This document shows positions 16,139 through 24,696 of a DNA stretch of 64,000 bases, one piece after another. How positions within the stretch are numbered: position 1 is the stretch's first letter; each line of letters starts with the position of its first letter. Position numbers and translations under genes: made by a program. The notes under the pieces are model-generated. The model was not told where the DNA came from and made no database searches. It saw nothing but the letters and a program-made list of their open reading frames with translations. This stretch comes from a virus: positions 59,606-123,605 of IMG/VR virus record IMGVR_UViG_3300025000_000064; one strand, 5' to 3'.

Positions 16139-16826
16139 CATATGCCTCCATTTCTTTTTTAATTTTATCTAAGATTTTATCTCTTTTTGAATAAATAGCT
16201 TTCTTTGAAATATTTAATTTTGAAACCAAATCATCAATAGATAGTCTTTTGTTATTGAACAATCCATAATAATCTATCAAAAATTCTTTATCAAAAACAT
16301 TTATGTTGGACAAATCAAATATTTTTATTATATCTAAATTAATATCTACATCGGAAAATGATTTGTCATTATATAATGTTGTAGCCCCTTTTGTTACAAT
16401 TGACTTTTTATTTTTCTTATTCTCCTCATTTTCACGCACAAGATAATTCTTATTGTTATCAAATTTATCTCTTACTTCTCCAACGAGCAAGTTATTATTA
16501 TAGAATTTATCTTCCGCTAAAAAAAATCTTGTTGAATAATAATTTATATTATTTTTTAAATATGTTGAGAATTTCATTTTTTTGGAATATTTAAAGTTCT
16601 CAACACTTTTCATAAAGGTTATCATACAATGAGATTGAACATCTTCAAAATCTATAAGATTGTTTTTGTTTTTGCAAATAACGTTAGCCTCTTTGTTTAT
16701 TAAACCAATCACCTTGTAAAGTATTTTGTTTAAGGTTTCCTTGTCTTTTTTCTCTTGATATAGCAAAACTAAATCTTCTGTGTCTTCTCTGACATCTTTA
16801 AACTTACTAACTATGTTGTTATACAT
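16131..16826 (-). CDS. Sigma-70-family-like transcription factor
   Basis: 231 residues. The middle contains FEDVQSHCMITFMKSVENFKY then MKFSTYLKNNINYYSTRFF, which fits sigma region 2 (core binding and -10 recognition). The C-terminus, LSIDDLVSKLNISKKAIYSKR, is a helix-turn-helix like region 4. A divergent, ECF-like phage sigma factor that would direct host RNA polymerase to phage promoters is the best reading. It overlaps the polymerase gene by 16 bases. The promoter it recognises is unknown; the dispersed repeat family is a candidate. Confidence 0.7.
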   Translation of the reverse strand: MYNNIVSKFKDVREDTEDLVLLYQEKKDKETLNKILYKVIGLINKEANVICKNKNNLIDFEDVQSHCMITFMKSVENFKYSKKMKFSTYLKNNINYYSTRFFLAEDKFYNNNLLVGEVRDKFDNNKNYLVRENEENKKNKKSIVTKGATTLYNDKSFSDVDINLDIIKIFDLSNINVFDKEFLIDYYGLFNNKRLSIDDLVSKLNISKKAIYSKRDKILDKIKKEMEAYDD

Positions 16827-19800
16827 GTCTTCTCAATTCCCGCATAATACATTTCTTTATTAACATATTTCTTATCATCAACCCAACAGGTTGACTGCAT
16901 TATTTTAGTTTTGCCATCTTTCTTTCTTTTTAAAGCAGTGATATATTTTATTTCCTTGTTATTATTGTAGCATTCGTTACTGCAATTTGTCAAGATGTTT
17001 GATAATTTTTTAACATCTGTATTATCATCAATATCGAAATATATTATTTCTGGGTCATTTATAAAGGACAATATGGATATATTTTCTCCAGCATAATCAT
17101 AATTACCAAAGTTTTTATTATAAGCATCCAATACCTTTAGCTTTATAATGCATAATTTATTTTTATTTACCTTTCTTCCATTTATTTTTTCCCACATCCA
17201 AGGTGCAAATTTAACAGTTATTGACTCTCCTAAAAATTCTATTTCGACTCTAGCAGCTCCTTTTTCTGTAACATCTTTACTTCTTATCAACCCTATAACA
17301 TTAATATATTGTTCATTATTTTTATATTGCTCTGCAATATCATCATTCTTTAAATCTGCAATTGGAACTGTGTCAAAATATTTTTCATATGTAGAAAATA
17401 ATATCATTGGATTATTTGAAACAGAGAATCCCAATAGTTCTTCTTCAAAATCTTTATATTCTTCAGAAGTAAAATCTTCACCATAATCGTTATTCAGGGT
17501 TAAAGAATTAAGTTCCTCTTTTATTATTCCTTCCAATTCCAATTTAAGATTAGCTTTTTTTTCTTTGTCTTCTTTCTTTGTGCTTTTTATTTCTTTTACC
17601 CTTGCTTCTATTTCTTTATATTCTTCTAATGATTTAGCTTTAGATATTGCTATTGTTTCCAACACAGCATCTTTTAATGTTGTTTTACCTTCTTTGTATC
17701 TCGATAAAGTTTTAGCCTTTTGAATGAACTCCACATAGCTTAATAGCATTTTAGAATTAGATTCAATTGATTTAAGAGAACCTGTTTTTATTAAACCTTC
17801 TAATGCGGTCTTATTAACAGAAGAACACCTTTCTATCAAGTCCCAAAAACTTTTATATTCTCCATTGTTTTTTCTCTCTTCTAAAAGCTTATTCAAAGCA
17901 CTCTCTCCAATGCCTTTAATTGCAGCCAACCCAAATACAATATTATTATCATTATTTATTTCAAATAAATTCGTAGATACATTAATATCTGGTGGCAATA
18001 CTTTTAAACCAATTCTAAAGCTTTCCGATATATATTGTTTTATCTTATCAGAACTTCCAATTTCATGATTCAATAAACATCTCATATATTCAACTGAATG
18101 ATTAGCTTTTAAATATGCTGTTCTGTAAGCCAAGATAGCATAAGCAAGACTATGAGATTTATTAAAAGCATATTGTCCGAATCCTTCAATATTATTATAT
18201 AAGCCTATTGCAAAACTCTCATCAATATTGTTGTTTATGCAACCATCAACAAATATTTTTCTATGCTCGTCAATAATTTCTTTCTTCTTTTTGCCGATAC
18301 CTTTTCTTAATTCATCAGCTTGAGACATTGTGTACCCCGCAAGCACTACTGCTAAACGCATTACTTGTTCTTGATAAATCATAGTTCCATATGTATCAGA
18401 CAATACATCTTCTATTTGAGGGTATCTATATTTTATGTTTTCTGAATTATGTTTATTGTTAATATAGTCCTCAATTGCTCCACACTGAATAGGACCAGGT
18501 CGATATAATGCTATAACAGCGTCTAAATGCTTTAATTCTGAAGGATTAAGAGATTTAAGTAACCCTTGCATTCCATTGCTTTCTAATTGAAACACGCCAG
18601 AAGAAAATCCCTGAGATAACATATTATACGTTTTTTTATCATCATATTCTATGTTGTCAAAACTTACTTCTGTTTCTTGTCTTGCTTTTATTAAATCAGT
18701 TGTATTTTTTATAATTGTCAAGTTTTTTAAGCCCAATATATCATATTTTACCAATCCAACTTTCTCAGCATTATCCATAGAATAAGCAGTTGCTATTGTT
18801 CCCTCTTTTGTTCTAACCAAAGGGCAAATATCTGAAATATCTCTATCTGAAATCATATATCCACTAGCATGACAGCCTGAGTTTTGTATTCTTCCTTCTA
18901 TTTTTTTAGCCATATCTATTATGTTTGCTATTTCTTCATCGTTGTCATATAGTATCTTGAAAGCAGGACTATCCTCTAATTCACTATCTATTGTAGAATC
19001 TGGCTTGCCACTCATAGCCTTTGTTATTTCATTGGCTTTCTTAAAATCTAAACCATAAGTGCTTGCAACTGATTTGACAGCAGCTTTAGCCTTTAATTCT
19101 CCAAAGGTAATGATTCCAGCAACAGAATATTTTCCATATTTTTCTTTTAAATATTCTATTATTTCTCCTCTTCTTTCAATACATATATCTGAGTCGATGT
19201 CTGGAATGCCTATCCTGTCTGGGTTTAAGAACCTTTCAAATGGCAAATTATATTTTATAGGGTCAATTTCTGTGATTCCTAATAAGTAACAAACAATACT
19301 TGCACCAGCAGAACCTCTCCCTGGACCAGTTGGAATTCCTTGTTTTCTTGCCCAATTTGTGTAATCTTGAACTATCAAAAAATATCCCTCAAAATTCATT
19401 TGAGAAATAATAGATATTTCATAATTTATTCTACTAAAAACTTCTGTACTTATATTTGTTTTATAGATTCTTTTTATGCCTTTTAATATTTCATTTTTAA
19501 ATATTTCTTTTTCATTGTCTGCAAATTTAGGCATGATTGGTTTTCCAATTTCCAATTCTAAATTGCATTTATCAATTATTTCATAAGTATTATCTATACA
19601 ATTATCTATGAAGTCTTGACCGTATTCTTTATGAGATTCACATATTTCTTCATAACTTTTATAATAGAATTCATTGTTTGAGAATTTAAACCTTTTCTCG
19701 TCAGTTAATTTAGCATTTGTGTTTTTGCATAATAATACATCATGAGTGACAGAATCCTCTTTATTTAAATAATGCACATCGTTTGCGATTATATTTTTAA

Positions 19801-20479
19801 TATTATGCTTTTTAGACAACTCTATCAATATTTTATTAATTATTGTTTCTTCTTCTAAGTCATGACTGTGAATTTCTATATAAAAATCATCATTGAAAAT
19901 ATCTTTATAAAACAATATTAAATTTTCTGCTTTTTCAATATCGTTATTTAATATGGCTTGGTTTATGTCTGACATTATACATGCAGATGTACATATTAAA
20001 TCAGAAGAATATTTTTTTAATACCTCATAGTCGATTCTTGGTTTGTAATAAAAATTTTCCAAATTAGCATACGTTATTAGTTTGCACAGATTTTTATAGC
20101 CTTTATTGTTTTTAGCATATAAGCATAAATGCCTTCTGTTTTCATGATGTTTTAGCTCTTCTGTTAAGCTTTTTAAATTTGTTTTATCTTCACTTTCTTG
20201 AATTAGTTTCATATTATCTTTTAATTCTTTTATTTTAATTTTTAATTCATCGCCCTTTAAGCTTGATTCGCTAAGATATGCTTCAAATCCTACGATTGGT
20301 TTGATTTCATTCTTTTTGCATTCATTATAAAACTCTATTGCCCCAGACATGACCATGTGGTCAGAAATAAACAAAGCAGAAAGTTCTCTTTGTTTGCCAA
20401 ATGCTACATATTCTTTAATTGTTGCCAATCCATCCAGTACAGAATAGTTGGTATGGACATGGTTATCTATATATTTCAT
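16811..20479 (-). CDS. dnaE: DNA polymerase III alpha subunit
   Basis: 1222 residues, in the DnaE size range. The N-terminal PHP domain has DNHVHTNYSVLDG and LFISDHMVMSG. The catalytic palm includes PTGPGRGSAGASIVCYLLGIT and GIPDIDSDICIERRGEII, holding the metal-binding DID pair. YNMLSQGFSSGVFQLES, LYRPGP, GTMIYQEQ and FNKSHSLAYAILAYRTAYLKANH follow in order. The C-terminal ~150 residues look like an OB-fold (YINVIGLIRSKDVTEKG). It is the phage's replicative polymerase. Its ATG overlaps the upstream stop (TAATG). Confidence 0.95.
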   Translation of the reverse strand: MKYIDNHVHTNYSVLDGLATIKEYVAFGKQRELSALFISDHMVMSGAIEFYNECKKNEIKPIVGFEAYLSESSLKGDELKIKIKELKDNMKLIQESEDKTNLKSLTEELKHHENRRHLCLYAKNNKGYKNLCKLITYANLENFYYKPRIDYEVLKKYSSDLICTSACIMSDINQAILNNDIEKAENLILFYKDIFNDDFYIEIHSHDLEEETIINKILIELSKKHNIKNIIANDVHYLNKEDSVTHDVLLCKNTNAKLTDEKRFKFSNNEFYYKSYEEICESHKEYGQDFIDNCIDNTYEIIDKCNLELEIGKPIMPKFADNEKEIFKNEILKGIKRIYKTNISTEVFSRINYEISIISQMNFEGYFLIVQDYTNWARKQGIPTGPGRGSAGASIVCYLLGITEIDPIKYNLPFERFLNPDRIGIPDIDSDICIERRGEIIEYLKEKYGKYSVAGIITFGELKAKAAVKSVASTYGLDFKKANEITKAMSGKPDSTIDSELEDSPAFKILYDNDEEIANIIDMAKKIEGRIQNSGCHASGYMISDRDISDICPLVRTKEGTIATAYSMDNAEKVGLVKYDILGLKNLTIIKNTTDLIKARQETEVSFDNIEYDDKKTYNMLSQGFSSGVFQLESNGMQGLLKSLNPSELKHLDAVIALYRPGPIQCGAIEDYINNKHNSENIKYRYPQIEDVLSDTYGTMIYQEQVMRLAVVLAGYTMSQADELRKGIGKKKKEIIDEHRKIFVDGCINNNIDESFAIGLYNNIEGFGQYAFNKSHSLAYAILAYRTAYLKANHSVEYMRCLLNHEIGSSDKIKQYISESFRIGLKVLPPDINVSTNLFEINNDNNIVFGLAAIKGIGESALNKLLEERKNNGEYKSFWDLIERCSSVNKTALEGLIKTGSLKSIESNSKMLLSYVEFIQKAKTLSRYKEGKTTLKDAVLETIAISKAKSLEEYKEIEARVKEIKSTKKEDKEKKANLKLELEGIIKEELNSLTLNNDYGEDFTSEEYKDFEEELLGFSVSNNPMILFSTYEKYFDTVPIADLKNDDIAEQYKNNEQYINVIGLIRSKDVTEKGAARVEIEFLGESITVKFAPWMWEKINGRKVNKNKLCIIKLKVLDAYNKNFGNYDYAGENISILSFINDPEIIYFDIDDNTDVKKLSNILTNCSNECYNNNKEIKYITALKRKKDGKTKIMQSTCWVDDKKYVNKEMYYAGIEKTCITT

Positions 20480-20667
20480 TATAGTGCTATATCTCCATCG
20501 TTATCATCATAATTAGCTCCATGCTGAAGAACAAAAATAATATTGTTTTCTCTGTCTTTTTTAATGTCAATAATTTCAAATTCTGCACATGGTATTTGAC
20601 ATATTATTTTTTGACCATCTTTTATATTTAATTTATTTAAAATAGATATTAGCGTTTTATATTCCAT
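20479..20667 (-). CDS. Small protein (62 residues)
   Basis: MEYKTLISILNKLNIKDGQK... with a beta-rich middle and an acidic end (NYDDNDGDIAL). Overlaps the polymerase start (TAATG) and the upstream gene by 11 bases. Possibly a polymerase-associated small protein on position alone. Confidence 0.55.
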   Translation of the reverse strand: MEYKTLISILNKLNIKDGQKIICQIPCAEFEIIDIKKDRENNIIFVLQHGANYDDNDGDIAL

Positions 20668-20959
20668 TTTTAACCTCTAATGTCAATAAATAATCATATA
20701 ATTTTTCATCCGTATCTAACAGCAAATCAGTTCCATCTTCTTCGTAAATGACTTTATTCCATCCACCGTAAATATAATCATAGAATAAATCTGTTTGAAT
20801 ATCATTCAAACTTTTATCAATAAATATGTCTATTATTGAAAGATAATCTTCTGAAAATTCATCAATATTTATTCCTAATTTATATAATTGGTTTTCTTTG
20901 TTTTTAATATTTTTAAATGTTTTAATAATTTCTAAAAACTTATCTTTATTATTCAGCAT
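20657..20959 (-). CDS. Hypothetical protein
   Basis: 100 residues from MLNNKDKFLEII, preceded by GAGG. Contains an aromatic segment (FYDYIYGGWNKVIYEEDG). No family recognised. Overlaps both neighbours. Confidence 0.55.
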   Translation of the reverse strand: MLNNKDKFLEIIKTFKNIKNKENQLYKLGINIDEFSEDYLSIIDIFIDKSLNDIQTDLFYDYIYGGWNKVIYEEDGTDLLLDTDEKLYDYLLTLEVKNGI

Positions 20960-21359
20960 TTTTATTATCCTCACATTGACAGAGAGGGAAAAATTCACAA
21001 CATGAAACTTCGCTTATGTCATCAATATCCTCACAATCCTCTTCAAAGCTTTTTATTGCATTCTCTAGTGCTTCCCTTATTGATTTACCTTCTCCGAACA
21101 AATAATACTCAAACATTTCTTCTTCGTCATCTTCTTCAAATATGTCGTTTCCTATCAAAATATTATAAATTGGAATGACGTTATTATCTTCGTTAAAAAT
21201 ATTAGAAATTGTAACAGATGTTATTAAACCCTCAATGGCAATATCTTTTAATATTTCCATGGTATCTTCGTTATTGTTTAATTTTTCTTTTACGCCAGAG
21301 ATTAGTTCTTCAATATCTAATTCGTAAATTTCGTCTTCATTGTTGTTATCTTCTGTCAT
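20949..21359 (-). CDS. Acidic hypothetical protein
   Basis: 136 residues, very rich in Glu and Asp (MTEDNNNEDEIYELDIEELI), with a Cys-containing end (SCCEFFPLCQCEDNK). A DNA-mimic-like charge profile is visible but no family was recognised. Overlaps the downstream gene. Confidence 0.55.
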   Translation of the reverse strand: MTEDNNNEDEIYELDIEELISGVKEKLNNNEDTMEILKDIAIEGLITSVTISNIFNEDNNVIPIYNILIGNDIFEEDDEEEMFEYYLFGEGKSIREALENAIKSFEEDCEDIDDISEVSCCEFFPLCQCEDNKNAE

Positions 21360-21586
21360 ATTATCACCTGCATTTTACTTATTATATCGTCTTTTAATTT
21401 TTCTGCATTTTTAACTTCTGAAAATTTTATATGTTTACATAAATTATTTTTGTATCTTAAGCTAAATAAATATCCACTAAATATTGACGCTCTTTCTCTG
21501 CCTATAGAAATATCTAATATATTATTAATATCTATAGATATTGAACCAGAATCTATTAAATCCGAATAGTAAAATGTTTTAAACAT
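21356..21586 (-). CDS. Hypothetical protein
   Basis: 76 residues from MFKTFYYSDLIDSG. This start overlaps the stop of the upstream Cys-rich gene (AAAGATGTTTAA). Contains ISIGRERASIFSGYLFSLRYK. No family recognised. Confidence 0.5.
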   Translation of the reverse strand: MFKTFYYSDLIDSGSISIDINNILDISIGRERASIFSGYLFSLRYKNNLCKHIKFSEVKNAEKLKDDIISKMQVII

Positions 21587-21767
21587 CTTTATTGATTCCC
21601 AATATGTTATTAACTTCAATTAGTGAATTTTTATCTATATTTAGTATAACAGTATTATAGTTTCTTTTCAAGCACTTAGAACATAAGCAATATATAGGAT
21701 ATATTGTAGATTTTATTTCTAAGCAATCTTTTTTGATATTGCAACATGCACAATGTTTTTTAATCAT
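21579..21767 (-). CDS. Cys-rich small protein
   Basis: 62 residues from MIKKHCACCNIKKDC, with CACC and CLCSKC knuckles about 25 residues apart, probably a zinc ribbon. The ATG overlaps the upstream stop (AATAATGATTAA). One of several such small Cys-rich genes in this operon. Confidence 0.6.
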   Translation of the reverse strand: MIKKHCACCNIKKDCLEIKSTIYPIYCLCSKCLKRNYNTVILNIDKNSLIEVNNILGINKDV

Positions 21768-21987
21768 TATTGTCATCTGATTCGATAAATGGGATTTGAA
21801 CATCAGAACAAAACGCATCAGACATTTCACATGCCAACATATAGGGTAAGTTTAAATGTCTGTCTTCGTCTTTAGAATGCAAATCAGTATATTCATCAAT
21901 TATTCTTATAAAATGTTCTGCTTCTTCTATTGTTTCTAACATTAAATTAATAGGCTGATAGCTAAGAATTTTTTGCAATAATCTCAT
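21760..21987 (-). CDS. Hypothetical protein
   Basis: 75 residues from MRLLQKILSYQPINLM; GGAG six bases upstream decides the start. Mostly helical with an acidic tail (IPFIESDDNND). Repeat copy B lies directly upstream and ends in its leader. Confidence 0.55.
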   Translation of the reverse strand: MRLLQKILSYQPINLMLETIEEAEHFIRIIDEYTDLHSKDEDRHLNLPYMLACEMSDAFCSDVQIPFIESDDNND

Positions 21988-21996
21988 TTTATTCTC

Positions 21997-22048
21997 CATT
22001 CTGAGCGTAAATCTCTCCACAAGATAGGCTGTAAAATCATGTTAAATA
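21997..22048 (+). repeat. Dispersed intergenic repeat, copy B (shorter, diverged)
   Basis: CATTCTGAG, then TAAATCTCTC and TCATGTTAAATATT, in the same order and spacing as copies A, C and D. The distal GATACAAACAT part is replaced by the end of the upstream coding sequence. Confidence 0.6.
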
Positions 22049-22408
22049 TTATTTAGGTATGTTTATATTACTGACAAATTCAACATCATTATTTTGTGGT
22101 TTGTCATATACTAAAAACTCTGTTAGTACCAACAAGTTCCATATACAAGCTGTCATGTGTGGCAATCCACTTTCTTTATCTATAAACTCACCTTTGAACC
22201 AAGCAAATAGATGCCTAAGCAGTGCTTTTCTATATCTACTAACTGGATTTTTTACTTTTGACCAATTCATGATTTCTACAGATTCGTTATATTTTTCTGC
22301 TCCATAATTGCACCATCTTGCAACACCTTCTAGGGAATTGGGGAAATGAAGCATCAATATCTCTAAATTAAGTTTTCCATCGTCTGCCTTTATGCCTTCC
22401 TTATTCAT
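22049..22408 (-). CDS. dATP/dGTP diphosphohydrolase-like protein (DUF5664, MazG-like)
   Basis: 119 residues matching the phage family pattern KADDGKLNLEILM, VARWCNYGAEKYNE, NWSKVKNPVSRYRKALLRHLFAW, and GEFIDKESGLPHMTACIWN. The family is an all-alpha NTP pyrophosphohydrolase; relatives remove dATP/dGTP or act in modified-purine pathways by hydrolysing dNTPs to dNMP. The putative metal ligands (E, E, D) are present. No purine-modification synthase (PurZ-like) is seen in this window, so its role in nucleotide pool control is inferred. Confidence 0.7.
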   Translation of the reverse strand: MNKEGIKADDGKLNLEILMLHFPNSLEGVARWCNYGAEKYNESVEIMNWSKVKNPVSRYRKALLRHLFAWFKGEFIDKESGLPHMTACIWNLLVLTEFLVYDKPQNNDVEFVSNINIPK

Positions 22409-22416
22409 TATAACCC

Positions 22417-22647
22417 CTATAATCCCAACTTCTCATTAACAAATGGAACTAATACAGCCATCATTTTGCTTTTTATTTCTTGAGATTGAATCACTTCTGT
22501 TGTTAGACCTTTAATTCTACCTTTGAATGATTCTTCAAACAGTTTAATCAAGAACTCATCATCTTCTAATACGGAATCAACATATTTAATGTACTTTTTA
22601 TCTAGTAATTCATTTTGCTGTTTTGTTAATTGTAAACTAATATACAT
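22417..22647 (-). CDS. Hypothetical protein
   Basis: 76 residues, helical, MYISLQLTKQQNELLDKKY. Tight spacing to both neighbours. No family recognised. Confidence 0.55.
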   Translation of the reverse strand: MYISLQLTKQQNELLDKKYIKYVDSVLEDDEFLIKLFEESFKGRIKGLTTEVIQSQEIKSKMMAVLVPFVNEKLGL

Positions 22648-22648
22648 A

Positions 22649-23014
22649 TTATTCTCCTTCTTTATTCTCTTTTATTTCTTTAATTTGTTTTTCTAAATAA
22701 GTGTTGGTAAGAGACATTATATTGTCTGGTAATTTATTTAATTCTTTATTCTGAGCTACTTGAGACACGCCATTTTTTAAATAAGGATAAGCCCAAATAA
22801 GAGCCAAATCTTGTTTACTTGGAATAAATATAGTCATAAACAGAAAGAAAAAAGCCACTATCCAAGTACATAGCCACCATTTTGAAATTTCATTAGAAAA
22901 AGCTCCAATGGTTAAACAAATACTGCCTATTCCTAAAACAATAGAACTTACTCCAAATGCGATAGATGCATTCTCGCTAATTGACCATAAGTAAATAATT
23001 AATTGTTCATTCAT
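22649..23014 (-). CDS. Two-span membrane protein
   Basis: 121 residues. Two hydrophobic segments, IAFGVSSIVLGIGSICLTIG and WWLCTWIVAFFFLFMTIFI, separated by a short loop, then a charged cytoplasmic tail (EKQIKEIKENKEGE). Shape fits a holin or other small phage membrane protein, but it lies in the replication operon, not the lysis region. Confidence 0.55.
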   Translation of the reverse strand: MNEQLIIYLWSISENASIAFGVSSIVLGIGSICLTIGAFSNEISKWWLCTWIVAFFFLFMTIFIPSKQDLALIWAYPYLKNGVSQVAQNKELNKLPDNIMSLTNTYLEKQIKEIKENKEGE

Positions 23015-23060
23015 TATACATTATCCTTTCAAAAAGTGTTATATTGTATCGTTTATTCAA

Positions 23061-23104
23061 GCCTATTTGTGTAAAATTATGTAATTTATGATGCCTATTT
23101 GTGT
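23061..23104 (+). repeat. Two direct copies of GCCTATTTGTGT
   Basis: The 12-base unit occurs at 23061-23072 and 23093-23104, a 32-base period, in the gap upstream of the 23014 gene. The spacing of about three helical turns suggests a protein-binding pair. Otherwise the gap 23015-23152 holds nothing recognisable. Confidence 0.45.
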
Positions 23105-23152
23105 TATATTAATCATCTATCACTGCAATTTGTTATTCGCATATATTTCTCC

Positions 23153-23788
23153 TTATAATTTTAAATTAGCTAATAAACTACTCTCACAAATGTTATCGTT
23201 TATAACCCTGCAACCTTTAGGAATCCAAAATTTATCTATGTCTTTTATTAATTCTCCAGATATTCTTATGCTCTCGCTTTTAACAAATTTCTTTCTATCT
23301 GAACTGCTTAGTTTCTTTGGTGTTTCCTTGTAGTCATAATGCTTTCTCCATTCTTGAATTGGAATCACTTTATATTTTATTCCAACAATATCTAAACATG
23401 TTTGGCATATTCCAAAATATTCAGCAAGCTTCATGAAACTCTTAACACTTGAAGCATCGTTGGTCTGATAAATTAATCCTTCAATATAACATATTGTAAT
23501 TGATTCCTTATATTTTGTCAACCACTCCAAAACTCTTGAAATATCTTTTGGGTCAGAATCATTCAAACTTATGATTCTTCTTTTTAATATCTTTATTTTT
23601 TCTTCTGTTTTGCCCTTTTGTCCTTTGATGCACAAAAATGGTTCAAGTTCTTTTATCTCTTTGTTTATTATTTTTATTTCTTCCTTGTACATATTTAAAG
23701 GTTGTGGGACTTTGCATAAATCTATCACTTTATCATTATCTGACAAAACAAAATATCCTATTGACGAATTGTCCAATCCTAACTGCAT
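23153..23788 (-). CDS. RuvC-like Holliday junction resolvase
   Basis: 211 residues with a RNase H-fold pattern: N-terminal LGLDNSSIGYFVL (first catalytic Asp), CYIEGLIYQTNDASSV (catalytic Glu with the IEG turn), VIPIQEWRKHY near 145, and the C-terminal NDNICESSLLANLKL, where RuvC has D(E/D)xDAxxIA. An insert with two charged helices (residues 35-75) separates the first two motifs. It would resolve branched DNA during replication or packaging. The last Asp is less clear, so confidence is moderate. Confidence 0.7.
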   Translation of the reverse strand: MQLGLDNSSIGYFVLSDNDKVIDLCKVPQPLNMYKEEIKIINKEIKELEPFLCIKGQKGKTEEKIKILKRRIISLNDSDPKDISRVLEWLTKYKESITICYIEGLIYQTNDASSVKSFMKLAEYFGICQTCLDIVGIKYKVIPIQEWRKHYDYKETPKKLSSSDRKKFVKSESIRISGELIKDIDKFWIPKGCRVINDNICESSLLANLKL

Positions 23789-23910
23789 TAATCATCATCC
23801 TCCTCCTCATAATATATTTCGTTCTCTTCGTCATAATCTGATTCGTTTTCAAAGCCATAAATATAATCACTTGGAACACTATAATCTTCGTATAAAATCC
23901 ATTTATCCAT
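23788..23910 (-). CDS. Acidic small protein (40 residues)
   Basis: MDKWILYEDYSVPSDYIYG then a strongly acidic end (YYEEEDDD). The stop overlaps the resolvase ATG as TAATG, and GGAG lies seven bases upstream of this ATG. That GGAG is inside the displaced dnaB tail, showing this gene once followed dnaB directly. Confidence 0.6.
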   Translation of the reverse strand: MDKWILYEDYSVPSDYIYGFENESDYDEENEIYYEEEDDD

Positions 23911-23960
23911 CATTCAGCTCCATATTTAGATTCTAAAAAATTAACTCCAGTGAAAATCAT
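23910..23960 (-). pseudogene. Displaced original 3' end of dnaB
   Basis: These 51 bases encode MIFTGVNFLESKYGAE then a stop. The intact dnaB ends with MLFNGTNFHESKF. Ten of the thirteen positions from M to Y/F are identical or conservative at protein level, while many codons differ. It is therefore a remnant of a second dnaB 3' end, now separated from the gene by the HNH endonuclease. Confidence 0.75.
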
Positions 23961-23984
23961 TTGTTGCGGTTTTCTTTTTTTTTC

Positions 23985-24695
23985 TTAAATTAATAATTCA
24001 AACCTCCATCCTTTGTGAGAGTTATGTCCGATTCTTTTATTTATACATTTATTCATATGTGAACAATTTAGATTATGAACTTTTGAAAATTTAGAACAAT
24101 TATTATCAATGTATTCTACTCCCTCTGGCGATATTGCTTTAAATAATTTTTGTGACGGTAGGTCTCTTCTATTGTTCATCTGTTCTGAATTTGTTGCCCA
24201 TCTACAATTATCTTTACAATAATTTCCATCAACATCTATTCTGTCTATGCTTGTATTCTTTTTTCCGTATTCTTCAACATGGTCAAGATAAGACTTATAC
24301 ATATCGTCTCTAAAATTCTCAAAGGATTCTAGCCATCTATCGCAAACAGTAATTCCCCTTCCTCCATAGTCATTATAGTTACAAATGTTATTGTTGTAAC
24401 ATCTTTCTTTTATGTGACACCACGCTTTATAAATTTTACTATTAGACATATTGTGTTTTTTAAACATATTAGAAGTTTTTTCTCTTCTGAGGCATCCGCA
24501 AGATTTAGTTGTTCCAGTAGTTAATGCAGAACCTCTAACATATACTGGCTCAATATTGCCACAATCACATTTGCATTCCCAAACCCATTCATTCTGATTA
24601 TTTTTACCATACTCTTTTATGACTTTAAGCCTATTGAATTTTTTATCTTTTAGGTCTCTAAAATTATGTGCCTTATTGGTAATTATATTGTTCAT
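23985..24695 (-). CDS. HNH homing endonuclease (AP2/NUMOD1-like), inserted at the dnaB 3' end
   Basis: About 236 residues from MNNIITNKAHNF. A Cys4 zinc site comes first (CKCDCG, then KSCGCLRRE). Next come the family stretch KIYKAWCHIKERCYN, NDYGGRGITVCDRWL and the catalytic HNH core SIDRIDVDGNYCKDNCRWAT. The end, FKAISPEGVEYIDNN, looks like a NUMOD1-type DNA-binding module. The ATG lies one base after the dnaB stop. It shares the same domain order with the 57657 gene. Free-standing homing is likely, with dnaB as target. Confidence 0.85.
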   Translation of the reverse strand: MNNIITNKAHNFRDLKDKKFNRLKVIKEYGKNNQNEWVWECKCDCGNIEPVYVRGSALTTGTTKSCGCLRREKTSNMFKKHNMSNSKIYKAWCHIKERCYNNNICNYNDYGGRGITVCDRWLESFENFRDDMYKSYLDHVEEYGKKNTSIDRIDVDGNYCKDNCRWATNSEQMNNRRDLPSQKLFKAISPEGVEYIDNNCSKFSKVHNLNCSHMNKCINKRIGHNSHKGWRFELLI

Positions 24696-24696
24696 A

